This document shows positions 10,957 through 22,904 of a stretch of DNA of 64,000 nucleotides, in pieces (positions within the stretch are counted from its first letter, which is position 1; each line of letters begins with the position of its first letter). The notes under the pieces are model-generated. The model searched no databases and was not told where the DNA came from. It was given only the letters and a program-made list of their open reading frames with translations. Both the position numbers and the translations under genes were made by a program. The stretch is from contig NW_008805070.1 in assembly GCF_000004825.1 (NCBI RefSeq), positions 992,001 to 1,056,000 on the forward strand, in the 5' to 3' direction. Source of the stretch: Heterostelium album PN500. Lineage: Eukaryota > Evosea > Eumycetozoa > Acytosteliales > Acytosteliaceae.

Positions 10957-13900
10957 TTAATATAAAGATAATATTAGATAATTATAAACCAATAATATCG
11001 ATTAATAACTCAATATTTAATAGAATAACATTAATAGATATAAATGGTATTCACAGTAGAGTTGAATTATATTCAAAAGAGAATCAATCTATATCCAATT
11101 CAGATGATATAAAACAAAAAGAGAATACAATATCAACTCTATCTCCAATTAACAGTAACAGTAACAATAAGACAAATACAGATATAATCTATCAGTTAGC
11201 ATCAATTTATTTAGGACAAGAGAAAAGACTAGATAATATACCATGTTCGCAATCAAAGTCATTAAACATGCTCTACCGTATATTCAATGAGGTAGATACA
11301 TCAAACTTTAAGAGCTATTGCGAACAGTTGATACTTGGAATGACTAGTACCGGTGTAACTCTGGAAGATCTAAATGCTTTGACATTTGGTGTCTCGGTTC
11401 CACTACGGGAAGCTATTAGATACTGTCGTCAGAATCCACCGTTCAATTGGAGTGAAAAAGAGTACGATCTCATCGGAAGAAACGATCTGAGTTGGCATAG
11501 AATGCCGTCGATATCCAACTCTGAATCGAATCAATCCGATACTCTCTCGTTTGAATCTCTGTTCTTTCCCGATAGGCTGGCACCTTTCGATCGTAGACTG
11601 ATCACAGCACTCAACTTCAATAGCGATCTACGTCTGGCCGAAGTAAAACATATGCTATCGTTCTCCTCTCGTATTCATCTGACACACCAACAGGAACAGG
11701 GTGTCAGTGACCACGATTTCCTCGAGCAATTGCAATCGAAACTCTGGTTGGCTGCGCAACGAACCATGTCATTGCCAATCGGTCTTGGCATGCTGACAAT
11801 TGGTTCGGTGAGAGCGGTTGCAACTGAACCAATCTCAGTTACACCTATTGTGCTTGGCGGTGTGGTTGCTTCCACTAAAACCAACATTTCATTGAGTGAA
11901 ACGATAGCTGCAACTCCCGATTTGTTGAACTGGCCGGATTTCCACGCAGGTGCTGCAGCTGGCTTCAGTTTGACAGCAGAGCATGCAGAAATCACCAATA
12001 CTTGGATAGTTTACAATAGACCCACCGAATTTACACCGTTCTACTCTGGTTTGTTGATGGCACTTGGATTACAAGGTAAACTATCGTCACTGGCATTCGT
12101 TCGTGTGTTCGAGTATCTCTCATTGAAACATCAGATCACCAGTGTTGGTTTGTTGATTGGTATCGCTGCCTCCAAGTGTGGAACAATGGATATGTCAGTG
12201 GCAAAGATACTCAGCATTCACATATCATCGTTGCATCCGCCATCCTCAATCGATTTGGATGTTCCATCGTATGTTCAGATCGCTTCGGTGATGGGAATCG
12301 GTTTGCTCTACCAAGGTAGCGGCAATAGAAGAATGACAGAGGTTCTATTGAATGAAATCGGAAGGAAACCACTCAATGATAAACCATTGGATCGTGATAG
12401 CTATACATTGACCGCTGGTATGGCACTTGGATTGATAAATTTGGGTCGTGGTGGTAAAGATGGTATTCTTGACGATCTGAACGTAGAGAATAAATTGAAA
12501 TCATTCATTGGCAACGGTAGTTCATCGACCACTGTACAAACAAGCTCTTTGGGTGCCAGCGATACCAAATCCAATCTAATCTTTGAGGGAACCAAACCAA
12601 ATATCGATATCACAGAGCCAGGTGCAATCATGGCACTCACAATGATCTATTTGAAATCAAATAATCAAAAGGTTGCTTCCTACTTTTCATTCCCAGAATC
12701 GAATTACTCTTTCAATTTCGTTAGGTCCGATTTACTATTATTAAGAACCATTGGTAAATCATTAATTATGTGGGATTCAATAATTGTATGCTAAATTAAT
12801 AATATTTATATATATATTCTATTAAAATGATTCTAACCCGACTCTCTCTTTGTTTATCTTTTTATTTAGTCATCAGAGGAATGGATACAATCACAAATAC
12901 CAATTAATATTAGAAGTACTGTTAGTTTTGTTGGTGGTGATAAGATATTTAATGTAACACCACTAAGTCATGAGGATCAGAGCGATCTCTTATTGTTGGC
13001 CTATTTGAATATTGTCGCTGGTTTGTGTATGTCTTTGGGTTTGAGATTCGCTGGTTCTCTCAATTCAAATACAGCGGATATCCTAATGGTGTGGACAAAC
13101 AAACTACTGAAATATCAAGTACATCTCGCAAAGCAAAAGAGAGTCGATCGTTCATTACGTACAACCGTGGAAACTTGTCTGGGTGTAGCTTCTATCTCTG
13201 TTTCTCTGGTGATGGCAGGCACTGGTGATGTCAAGGCGCTTCGTTTGTTGCGTTCGATTCGATCGAGACTCTCGAAAGATATCAACTATGGAAATCACAT
13301 GGCCATAAACATGGCAATTGGATTCCTGTTCCTCGGTGGCGGACAATATACTCTGTCGACCAGTGACACTGCCATTGCATCGCTGTTGATCTCACTCTAT
13401 CCTAAATTCCCATCGAGTAGCACCGATAACCATTATCATCTGCAGGTACTCCGTCATCTCTACTACTTGGCCGTCGAACCAAGATGTTTGATTACCCGCG
13501 ATATCGATACTAAACTACCGTGTCAAGTGCCAATTGAAATCGAAACAACCGATGATGCAATCATCTCAAAGATGACTCCATGCATTCTTCCAGAGTCAAG
13601 ATGTATCAAATCGATACGACTCAACAGTCAGAGGTATTGGAGTTTGAAATTCGGTGGGCCAAATCCAGCTGCCGGCACCAAACAGTTTGAGAGTTGTCCA
13701 ACGATCTATGTGAAGCGAAAGATTGGCCATCTACCATACAACGAAGATCCAGAAGGTTTCAAGAGTTTGGCGAGAAGTTTCCCAAAGTACAGTAGTGGAG
13801 CAAGAAACAAAGAGGAGCTACTAAGAACGTTCTCTGCAGATCAAGATATACTGGCGTTTGCTAAATATTTCTGTACTAGCACCAAGCATTCCCAAGAAGA

Positions 13901-14210
13901 AGAAGCGTCGCTAAACACTCAGATTCTCTACCAGTGTTTGACTCATGACAAACCAGAGATCTTACCGGTACTTCAACTCATTCGAAAACTATCGACCGAC
14001 AATGTCCAAGAGAAATCACATCAAGATCAAATCGAAACTATTAGGAATCAAATACGATTACTATGGGCATACTATCATAAATTGGATTTATTGGGTGTCG
14101 ATTCCAACTCTTATTCTAGATTGATTGATTCTTCGGATTTAATCAAAATTGCAAATAAACTACAAATACCTTATGATGATACTATTAAAAATACTATCAA
14201 TATAAAATAA
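9681..14210 (+). CDS. anapc1: Anaphase-promoting complex subunit 1 (APC1)
   Basis: Two predicted exons, 9681-12785 and 12870-14210, give 1481 residues. The GTATGC donor and TTTAG acceptor restore the frame as MWDSII-SSEEWIQSQIP. The region from about residue 690 matches APC1 strongly, for example LNWPDFHAGAAAGFSL, NTWIVYNRP, FYSGLLMALGLQGKL, SVGLLIGIAASKCGTMDMS and VPSYVQIASVMGIGLLYQG. This is the proteasome/cyclosome (PC) repeat toroid, also found in Rpn1 and Rpn2. The N-terminal part is a beta-propeller-like region interrupted by Q and N tracts (codons AAT and CAA at 10396-10505 and 10888-10955). APC1 is the largest scaffold of the APC/C ubiquitin ligase that drives cyclin and securin destruction. 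At ~1480 residues it is shorter than the ~1940-residue human protein. Confidence 0.95.
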
Positions 14211-14909
14211 AATAGAAATTTATAAAAATCACTTCTAAAACTTACAAACAAACTTTAATTTTGTAACTCCAAAAAAAAAAAAAAATAACCTCCTTTTTGG
14301 TTTTCAATCTCAGTATCTTTAAATTTTGAGTCGCCAATAATACATTTAATAGCTTTGCCGATTGTACTCTTAAAATAATTCATTTAAACCTCTTATTCTT
14401 TACAACAGAAACCAGCAAAAGATACTTGAGAAACAAGACAAACTCGTAGTTGACGAGTTGTTTTACTACTATTGAATATCTCTATCTTTATTATAAGTTG
14501 TCATTTTCAATATATATTCAATAGATTGTTATAAGTTGAGAGTACCTCTTAGGATAGTACTCTAATCAAAAAGTTGATTTAGAGATAAGTAGAAAAGGTC
14601 TTGATTCGATATTAATAAATGAGATATAACTTTATTTATTATCTTTTAATTCAACATACCTTGATTCGATATTAATAAATGAGATATCGAAACAAGGAGT
14701 TCTCTTGGTTTACCATCGGTTGGACGGATTAGTTTATGACTTCATCCTAGTAAACAATTCTAGAACTTCTCCGGTTGGTGATTCATCAAGGGACCTTTAA
14801 TAAACGTCTTCTGGAATTTCTATGAGTGTTCACTCAAATATCCATGACATTTGTTTTAAAAAAAAATAATTTAAATCTTACCGCATCCGGGGTAAATAAT
14901 TCTAAAAGA
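14211..14909. other. Intergenic with a 28-bp direct repeat
   Basis: No gene seen. A 28-bp sequence (CTTGATTCGATATTAATAAA followed by TGAGATAT) occurs twice, at 14600-14627 and 14660-14687, exactly 60 bp apart. The stretch 14697-14860 is less AT-rich and could be a transposon relic, but no ORF supports this. Confidence 0.5.
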
Positions 14910-14999
14910 TCCGACTTGCCAGACTCGAACTAGCAACCTTTTGATATCTCTTGTGATTCTTACTACAGTCAAACACTCTACCACTTGAGTTAAAGTCGG
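14910..14999 (-). tRNA. tRNA-Tyr (GTA) with a 17-nt intron
   Basis: Read on the minus strand, the acceptor stem CCGACTT pairs with AAGTCGG and the discriminator is A. The D arm is ACTC-AAGTGGTA-GAGT. The anticodon arm is TTTGA with a loop starting CTGTA, so GTA is the anticodon, and its 3' half TCAAA is reached only after an insertion of about 17 nt directly after the anticodon-adjacent base. This is the canonical tRNA intron position, and tRNA-Tyr is commonly intron-bearing in eukaryotes. The T arm is GCTAG-TTCGAGT-CTGGC, with T-G wobble. Confidence 0.93.
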
Positions 15000-15080
15000 A
15001 TGTTGAGATTACTTATTCCTATTTAAATAATTTATATTTGCCAATATGGGCTTGACCAAAGTGGTCCTTTATATTTCAGA

Positions 15081-15207
15081 ATAAGAAATACCTTGGAAAC
15101 TATCAAGAATACAGTAGCTGTACTAGCTAATCACAAACACTATAAATATCATACATTTGTAACTAATAAAAGTTGTCTTATTTTATTCATATTAAATAAC
15201 TGTATTT
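15081..15207 (+). repeat. Inverted repeat, left arm, of broken retroelement
   Basis: This arm matches the reverse complement of 15915-16037 over about 120 bp. Differences are a 6-nt deletion after the CCTTGGAA segment, a ~10-nt net insertion near 15112-15127 and a few substitutions. Shared landmarks are ACCTTGG, ACTATCAAGAATAC, ATCACAAACACTATAAATAT and TAACTAATAAAAGTTGTCTT. It looks like a terminal-repeat fragment in inverted orientation. Its outer end is about 80 bp from the 5' end of tRNA-Tyr. Confidence 0.85.
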
Positions 15208-15868
15208 CCACTTTGTTTCCAATTGAGAGAGTCAATCCAACAATGTAATGCATACGAAGATCGTCATCAGACATGTTTCCTATTTTCGATGCATATGAAC
15301 TGAATTTCTCGTTATATTCCTCTAATGATGTCATCGAATCTGATCTCATTTTTACTGAATACAAGTATTTTTTGAACATATCTGCTTGTTTTCCGGTTGG
15401 AATCTTAGTCTCAATTTTTCTACTAGTAATTCTATGTTGTAGTCATGTGCTTCCGTCTCCTTCTTAACAAAACTGGTGTATCTATCGGCTGGTCCAGACA
15501 AGTAAGATTCCAAAATTGGGAGCCACATGTCCCTAGGGCATTGGGTAAGTTCTAAGTAGCGTTGAAATTTCACTATCCATTCCGACCAAACCTCATTTGC
15601 TGATCCAGTGAACTTCTCTGGAGTTCCTATTTTGAAGCTGCCGCTCTTAGGTTTTACCATCTCTGCGATTGGCTTAATAACAGATAAAACTTCCATCAGT
15701 ATATTCATGTTTTGTTGTTGGTTACTATTTAATGTTTCAAAAGCACCTTGTAGTTCGACGATTTGTTTTTTTAATTCTATTATTATTTTGCTCCTGTGTT
15801 AATTGTTGTGGTTGTGGTTGCTGTTGTGGCTGCTGCTGTTGTTGCTGAGCTAATGCTTGTTGATCCAT
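15149..15868 (-). pseudogene. Retrotransposon gag-like gene, frameshifted
   Basis: Starts MDQQALAQ followed by a Q/P-rich stretch. A frame change near 15790 leads into LKKQIVELQGAFETLNSN and then a gag-type core: a GTPEKFTGSANEVWSEWIVKF segment, LESYLSGPADRY, and later MFKKYLYSVKMRS and GNMSDDDLRMHYIVGL. A second frame change occurs near 15385 (before MFKKYLYS). This pattern is typical of the capsid/nucleocapsid region of LTR retrotransposons (Ty3/gypsy-like such as Skipper, or DGLT-A). No protease, reverse transcriptase or integrase is present. The 3' end of the reading frame runs into the left inverted repeat. It is a dead, deleted element. Confidence 0.75.
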
Positions 15869-15875
15869 TTTTTCT

Positions 15876-15900
15876 TGATTTCAGATGCTACCAACTTGTT
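15876..15900 (-). other. Possible primer-binding site next to terminal repeat
   Basis: On the minus strand, between the right repeat and the gag start, the sequence TTGGTAGCATCTGA resembles the TGGTAGCAGAGC-type primer-binding sites that pair with the 3' end of initiator tRNA-Met in many LTR retrotransposons. The match is partial and the LTR end is not defined, so this is a suggestion only. Confidence 0.35.
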
Positions 15901-15914
15901 ACGAGAATTACACT

Positions 15915-16037
15915 AAATACAGTTATTTAATATGAATAAAATAAGACAACTTTTATTAGTTACATATTTATAATATTTATAGTGTTTGTGATTTGTTAGT
16001 ATTCTTGATAGTTTCCATATTCCAAGGTATTTCTTAT
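15915..16037 (-). repeat. Inverted repeat, right arm (5' terminal repeat of the gag element)
   Basis: Partner of 15081-15207 in inverted orientation. On the minus strand it precedes the possible primer-binding site and the gag start, so it is best read as part of a 5' LTR. The left arm would then be an inverted partial copy that replaced the 3' part of the element. Confidence 0.8.
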
Positions 16038-16183
16038 AAAATTCGAAAATTGATTACAATTTAAGATTCATAAGTCATTAATGTCCTGTGAACTCGAACA
16101 TTTACAAAGTTTATTTTGTCAAATTAGTTAAGTATAAAATATTTATATTTTGAATCAAAACATTCTTGTTTATCAATAAATAT

Positions 16184-17762
16184 TTATTCTTGATGATTTT
16201 TTGGTATACTATTAGATCCTTCACTCTGAATCTTCTTTGCTTTTGATGATTGCTTCAAGCTAAATTTAACCAATGTGTTGAATTGAGGCGCACTCTCTAA
16301 TTTATGTTTGATATACTCTGCATCTTCATGGAGATTGGAACGAATTTGGACACCTTTTGCTACCAAAACATCTTCTCGTTTGGTAGATTTTGAAATACGA
16401 TGTTTCACAAGCAACTCTCGGTAGTGTTTCATTTTATCAGGTTGATCCTTGTAGATATTCAACATCATACCCAACAAAACTTCAAATGAATATCGTTTGT
16501 GACCACCATCGCCACCACCATTCGATCTAGAGACTGTTTGGAATATTCGCTCTGCCATTTCAAACTCTTTATATTTACCACACATCAACAAAACATCCTG
16601 TATGAGATTCGGTTGAATTGAACATCCTGTTTGCATACAAAATAATAAAAATTGACCTGCCATCTGATAGAATAGATAAAATATAATATTATTAATAAAA
16701 AATCGTCATAATTAATAATAGATATTATTATTATTATTTACTTTTAAATCACCCAATGCTAAACATAACTTGATTGAAGTCAATAGATATGATGGTTTCT
16801 TTGAGAGATGTCTATTGGCAAACATTATCTTTTTTGCTTCTTCATAGTTTCCGATCTCAATGAAGGCCGTAACCATTACATTGATCAAATGTGATGTAAT
16901 TTCGCTAGGATGTAATAAATTGAATCTTCTCAATGCTTCTTCATAGTCGTTTGTTGATATATATCCTCTAAATACAGCACCTTGTTCAGGTGATCCTGGT
17001 GGAATAAAGTCTTTACCTATAATTTAAAATTATTATTATTAATGAATATGCTAATTTATATTAAAATAAGCTGTTTCCAATTCTTATTAAAAACTACATA
17101 CCACCAAACTCTACTAATATATGTTCTAATTGAATGACATGCGATGGTCTTGCTTCGACAAAAAGTGATTTGAAAATTTCGAAATCCTTTGGAATCTCCA
17201 TATCCTTGAGGAATTGAAGTATCTCCTCCATTGGATATCTCTTTTGAATGATTCTTAGCATAACTATTAAAAAGTTGGAGTGCTCCTGTGATTTAGAGTT
17301 GCCGTCCTCCATCAAGTACTCTGTACTTCGAAGATCATTTGTAAAGCCGGTTGGTGAAGCTGTTGACGAGACACCACTGTTGATTCGCTTCAATTCGAGC
17401 AATGACTTCATTGCCAGTGTCATGATCTTTGTTGACATCTGTAGATTGGTTCTCTGAATTGAATTGATGACCTCTTGATGCTTACCGCTATCAAAGAGTG
17501 ATTGAATTAGGACATCCCATTTTAATTCACCAAACGTTTTGGTTTTACTCGAAGAGAACAACTCGTCTATATCATGTCTTCTCCTTTGATAACTACTATT
17601 ATTATTATTTCTCTTATTGACGCTGTTTGCATATGTAAAACTCTCACTTATTGATCGTTGTGTTTGTTTACCTCCACTATTATAATTTCTGATTAGAACT
17701 AAACTACCTGAATGTTTTATTTTTAATGCATTCCTAGGTAAAACTTTTAAACAAAAAGACAT
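16184..17762 (-). CDS. PPR-like helical-repeat protein, probably mitochondrial
   Basis: Predicted exons 17762-17102, 17016-16742 and 16663-16184 give 471 residues with GT/AG introns of 78-85 bp. The N terminus (MSFCLKVLPRNALKIKHSG, then RNYNSGGKQTQRS) is basic, hydroxylated and free of acidic residues, as in mitochondrial targeting presequences. The body is alpha-helical, with paired-helix segments such as VMVTAFIEIGNYEEAKKIMF, IQDVLLMCGKYKEFEMAERIF and VLIQSLFDSGKHQEVINSI, which fit the pentatricopeptide-repeat pattern. PPR proteins bind organellar RNA. Repeats are divergent, so the family call is moderate and the RNA target is unknown. Confidence 0.72.
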
Positions 17763-18096
17763 AATTTTATATATTTATATTATTATTTACAAATCTTTTT
17801 CAGATTATATACATTATGATAAGACAAATCGTTCGTTTTTTAAAACAAACAAATGAAATGATAAAAAAAAATTTTTTGAAAAAAAAAAAAAAAACAAATA
17901 ATTAAATCCTATGATATATCTTTCTTTCTTTATCTAACCCTCCTGATTAAAAAGATTGCACAAAGTTATTTTGGTACAATTAATATCTTGTTATTAAAAA
18001 TGAAATAAAAAAAAATAAAAAAAAGTCTGAATTAGGTTGCTTAATTTAAAATTATTTTGATCAAAACACCTTTTCATAAAAGGTAATAAATTAATA
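17763..18096. promoter_or_regulatory. Divergent intergenic region, A/T homopolymer rich
   Basis: Shared upstream region of the PPR-like gene and the first P450. It contains A-runs at 17863-17894 and 18006-18023 and nothing else recognisable. Confidence 0.4.
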
Positions 18097-19812
18097 ATGA
18101 TAGATTCTCAATCAATTATATTAGGAGTTTTAATATGGTTAGTTTATGTATGTATTTTATTATTTTCATTTCATTTTCTTTAAACTTATTATTAATCATA
18201 AATATAGTTGGTGATCAGTCACCTAAATGATTGGTACTTTACAAAAAATAAATATTTACCAAGTGGTCCATCATTTTTAGAGTGGTTCGCAAACTATTTG
18301 TTGAACTACTATGAATTTAGAAAAGGTGGTTCTGTCATCGGTAGCGATCAAAACGACGATGTCGATAAAAGTTTATTTGACACTGGAAGTGAGAACACTG
18401 TTTTAAGATGGTTCAAACAATATGCAAGTGATAGCTACTGTGTTTCTTTCTTTGGTTTACCGATGTTGTTCACCAGAGACGCCGACATTGCCAGAGAGGT
18501 ATTACTCACCGATTCCGACAACTATGAGAAACCACCCGATAGCTCCGGTGTCTTGATTCGTCTGGCAAGAGATGGAATACTGATGGCGGAAGGTGCGCGT
18601 TGGCAACGCCATAGGGATATCTTGTCGGTGCCGTTCTCTCCAGTCAATGTGAGAAAGATGGAATCTACCATACTCGCTGCTACCAAAGAATTAATTGGCA
18701 ATATCGAACGACACTCTGAAATAGAAGTACATTCAACCATGACATCATTGACCTATGATATCATAGGTATGCTTTCAATTGGTCATAAATTCAGTAGAGA
18801 AGGATCGACCTCAAACTTTGATTATATCCTCAACGAAATGATACGACCAATTCGTAGACTCTCCAAATACATACCATTGCCATCCGATCGTAAATTAAAC
18901 AAATTCATTAGTGAATTGGAAGATTTGATTTTAGATGAAATTCGATCAAGACAACAACAGCAACAAAAGAATAGTAATGATAATAATAATAATAAAGATT
19001 TATTGGATCATCTATTAAATAACAAAGAAGAACAACTGACCCAAGATGAGTTAATTGGTAATATAATGACATTCTTATTGGCTGGACATGAGACATCTGC
19101 CAATGCATTAACATTTACGTTGGCACTGCTATCGAAACACCCAGAGATACAAGAGCAGCTGTACGAACAACTGTGTGGCGATAAAAACATTCAAAACATA
19201 CCTCTTTTAGAATGGATCATTTTGGAGACTCTTCGATTATTTCCACCAGCACCAATGATTGGTAGAACATCAAAAACCGAATGTACAATCAAAAGAAATG
19301 ATTCCAGTAAAGATGCTTGGAAGTTACCACCAAAAGTAAGTTAACTTAAACTTTACAAATTACAAAATGATAATAATTACAACTAAAGTATTAATATTTC
19401 ACTTTGATGTTATAGAGTATGATACTTGTATCTGTATATGCTATGCATAGAAATGAATCGGTTTGGAAACAAGCAAATCAATTCATACCTAATAGATGGG
19501 ATGGCATAAATGTAAATACCAACTATAACTATCTGCCATTTTCATCTGGACCAAGAATGTAATGTATTAGTGATCATCATATGATGATGTTTTTTTTTTT
19601 TTTTTTTGTTTAATTTAATCTATATTTATTAACTTTTTTTTTTCTATAGTTGTTTAGGTCAAAGATTTAGTATGACGGAATCAAAGATCATCATATCACA
19701 ACTAATCTTGAATTACAAATTCACCTGGAATGAAAGATTCCCATTTGAAATCTATCAAAGAGCAACACTCACCCCTAAAAACAAGGTTATACTAAATATT
19801 ATTAAAAGATAA
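18097..19812 (+). CDS. Cytochrome P450 (gene A)
   Basis: Predicted exons 18097-18147, 18208-19335, 19416-19558 and 19650-19812 give 494 residues. Exon 1 codes for 17 residues (MIDSQSIILGVLIWLVY), the ER membrane anchor. P450 hallmarks are in order: the I-helix FLLAGHETSAN, the K-helix ExxR in ILETLRLFPP, and the haem loop FSSGPRICLGQ with its Cys ligand, built across the last intron (AT|TTGT). An ORF start at 18208 would be a TTG codon and is not the real start. It oxidises an unknown hydrophobic substrate with electrons from a P450 reductase. It is divergent from the other P450 in this window and separated from it only by an SDR gene. Confidence 0.92.
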
Positions 19813-20170
19813 GATAAAAATAAAACTATGTCTATGAAAGAGTGATTGTTGTCGTTGCGATTGCATCATTTGATATGTTTTGTTTTTTGAAAACTATGAT
19901 TTTTTTGAAAAAAAAATAAATCAAGCACAAAAAGTTATCGAAATTTTTACAAAAAAAGATTATCATATGATTGTATTATGTGATCAACTTATTAAAATAG
20001 TAGTGATGTTGTCATTGCTCAAACCAGTCAAACTTTTAAAATTATTTTCAAAACCAAATTTCAAACAAATGTTTTATTTAAACTTTATGAATTCAAATTT
20101 CAACAATCATTATTTTAAAATATAGTATCTATTTTCAATCAAATAAATATAAATATAAATAATAAGCAAA
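19813..20170. other. Intergenic, AT-rich
   Basis: No gene seen. The 81-residue ORF starting at 19880 has the composition of non-coding AT-rich DNA. Confidence 0.5.
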
Positions 20171-21010
20171 ATGGAAGGTAAAGTTGTAGTTGTAACCGGT
20201 GGTGCTTCAGGAATTGGAAGAGCAATATGTTTAGAGTTGGCCAAGAAGAATGCCAAGGTAGTTGTTGCCGATGTCAATTCTTCGATGGACACCATCATGT
20301 TGATGAAGCAAGCCAACGATTCTGTCCAAGTTGTCGAAGCCATATGTGACATCTCGAATGCCGAGCAAGTAAACGCTATGGTTCAAACTGCCATCGACCA
20401 ATTCGGTAGAATCGACTGTGCCGTCAACAACGCTGGTATTCTCGGTATGATGGCTCGTATCGGTGAATATGAAGAATCAATGTTTAACAAGATGGTAAAT
20501 ATATTATTAAACCAAAAATATAGAACATAGTTCTGATATATATAGAAACCAATATATATTAATTAAAATTCATTTCTTTAGATTGATATCAATATTAAAG
20601 GCACATGGAATTGTATTAGAGCTCAAGTTAGAGCTATGGAGAAACAAGGTGCTGGAAAATATAGTATTGTCAACGTTAGTTCGATTGCTGGTGTATTGGC
20701 TTTCCCATACAACTCTGCCTACAGTTGTGTCAAGCACGCTTTGCTCGGTTTAACCAAGAGTACCGCTGCTGAGTACGGTTCAAGTGGTATCAGATGTAAT
20801 GCCGTATTGCCAGGTGCCTCAGATACCCCAATGTTGAGATCATACGTTCCAACTGAAGAAGCCGTTGCCGGTCTCAAAGCCATCACCCCACTCCACCGTT
20901 TCTCTGACCCAGAAGAAATTGCCAAGCCAATCTTATTCCTTTTGTCCGAGGAATCATCCTATGTCACTGGTCAAAATTTGATTGTCGATGGTGGTTTATC
21001 TGTTGTCTAA
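20171..21010 (+). CDS. Short-chain dehydrogenase/reductase (classical SDR)
   Basis: Two predicted exons, 20171-20494 and 20582-21010, give 250 residues, the usual length for classical SDRs. The Rossmann motif VTGGASGIGRA lies near residue 10, and VADVN after beta-2 suggests NAD(H) preference because Asp follows that strand. NNAGILG, VNVSSIAG (catalytic Ser) and YSCVK (catalytic Tyr and Lys) are all present, followed by ELP-type region AVLPGASDTPM and the C-terminal VTGQNLIVDGG. The protein should be an active cytosolic oxidoreductase. Third-position G/C is raised, as in well expressed genes. It sits between two P450 genes, so a shared metabolic route is possible but not demonstrated. Confidence 0.93.
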
Positions 21011-21344
21011 ATATTTAGATACCATCAACCAATCAATCCAACCGAGGTAATGTTAAACACGTAATAATTTCAAAAAAAAAAACTAAGTACATTCAAATAA
21101 CCTATTCGAATAGTTAAGTGTCTAAACTTTACTATTTCATAAACATCATCGACGACTTTTTTTTTTTCTTTTGAAATTAACCTTTGTATTTGGAAATAAA
21201 TAATTGGATAGTTTTATAAATATATTTACTATTTACATTTTATTTGTTTGGTTTTTTAATTAGTTTGTGAATAAATAAGTGTTTTGTTTTTGTTATTTTT
21301 TTTTTGTTACTGTAACAAAAATAGAAAATAAATATAAATCAATT
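21011..21344. other. Convergent intergenic region
   Basis: 3' flanks of the SDR and second P450 genes. T- and A-rich sequence with no gene. Confidence 0.5.
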
Positions 21345-22904
21345 TTATCTCTTTGATACTTTGATTTGATATTGTTTATATTCAAGTGCAATTCTAGATA
21401 CACCTTCGTCATCCAATGGTTTGCCATCGCAACTTGTCCATTTGAAGTTAATCAACATCTGTGAAGCAGCATAGTAAAGTTCATCCTTGGCAACACCCAT
21501 ACCGACACACATTCTTGGTCCAAGACCGAATGGAATATATGTGTAGTCAGAAGAGGAGGTTTCCTTAATCCAACGATCTGGATTGAATTCCTCTGGTGAA
21601 TCCCAGTGATTATCGTCCATTGCCAAACCATAGACAGCCATAAGCACCTGAGTTCCCTTTGGAATCGTATATCCTCCTATCTCGATATCTTCAACGGCGG
21701 ATCTTGGTAGTGCAAGTGGTGCGGCGGTACGAATTCTCAAAGTCTCCTTTAGAACTGCATTCAAATAGGTGGTCGAATTTCTATGGTGAAGAGTTGGATG
21801 ATTACCTTTTCCAACTACTTGGACTAACTCTTCATAGACTTTTTCTTGCATCTCTGGATTGTTGACCATGAAAATGATTAACCAACCCAAGGTAATGGCA
21901 ACAGTCTCGTGACCAGCAACAATCAAATCGGTTAGACATTTGGCAAGACCATCGTCCTCATAGAAATCCTTTTCGTCGGATTTATCCCATTCCATCAAGA
22001 GAAGGTCAAGCAAATCTCTTGGTTTCTCTTCGTTTAGTGACTTACGATGGATATTGATAGCTTCTTCACAATATGTCCAGACTTGTCCGACAGCATTACC
22101 CAGTGCCTCTCTCTTGGCAGTGTAGAATGGTTTGAGGAAAGGAATGTAATCGTGTGGATTACCAGTTGCAAGAATTTCCTCCATAATCTCAGCTGCCTTG
22201 ATAACAATATGGTCGGTTTCCGATTCATACTCGACGAAATCACTGAATGAATAATCGATAACACCATTCAAACTATATCTTCTGATATAATCGTGTGGGT
22301 TTAATGGTTGTCCAGAGGCGGCATAATTTCCGAAAAAATTATTCAAATTAATAGCTTGTTGTTCAATTCTAGAGGCAATATTATGAGTTCTCGCTTTGGT
22401 CATTGCACCAGTGAATAATTTTCTATATTTCTTCCAATATGGACCTTTAGCAAATAATAAATTCTTTTCCTCTATAAAATTATTTAAATTAGAAACAGAT
22501 ATAAAAAAATTAAATAATTTTTAAACTTACGTCCAATGATTTGTGCAGAATCAGAATTATATCTATCAATAATTTGTTCTGATTTGGTAATAATCAATTC
22601 CTTTAGGATTACTGGATCACTAACTAAAACAGTTGGAACACTTCCTAAAAAAATAGTAGTGAGACCACCATATTTTTCGGAAAACTTTTTCAAAGCTTTA
22701 TGTGGCATTTTACCAAGTTGGTGTAGGTTTCCTAATACTGGTAATGGGAAAGGTCCTGGTGGCATTCCATTTGTTCTTTTTTTATGATACTAAAAATGAT
22801 TTCATTATTAATATATAAAGAAAATTTTGAAAATCAAATAAATTTTAACTTACAATTAAAAATCCAATAAATGAAATTAATATTGATAAAATAAAGTAAT
22901 TCAT
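21345..22904 (-). CDS. Cytochrome P450 (gene B)
   Basis: Predicted exons 22904-22854, 22789-22531 and 22471-21345 give 478 residues. Exon 1 is again 51 nt and codes for a 17-residue membrane anchor (MNYFILSILISFIGFLI), the same length and phase as in P450 gene A. The proline-rich hinge MPPGPFPLPVLGN follows. Further hallmarks are the I-helix LIVAGHETVAITLGW, the K-helix KETLRIR (ExxR), a PERF-type NPDRW and the haem loop FGLGPRMCVGMG with its Cys ligand. All catalytic motifs are intact. The core sequences of genes A and B differ clearly, so they belong to different P450 families. The substrate is unknown. Confidence 0.93.
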
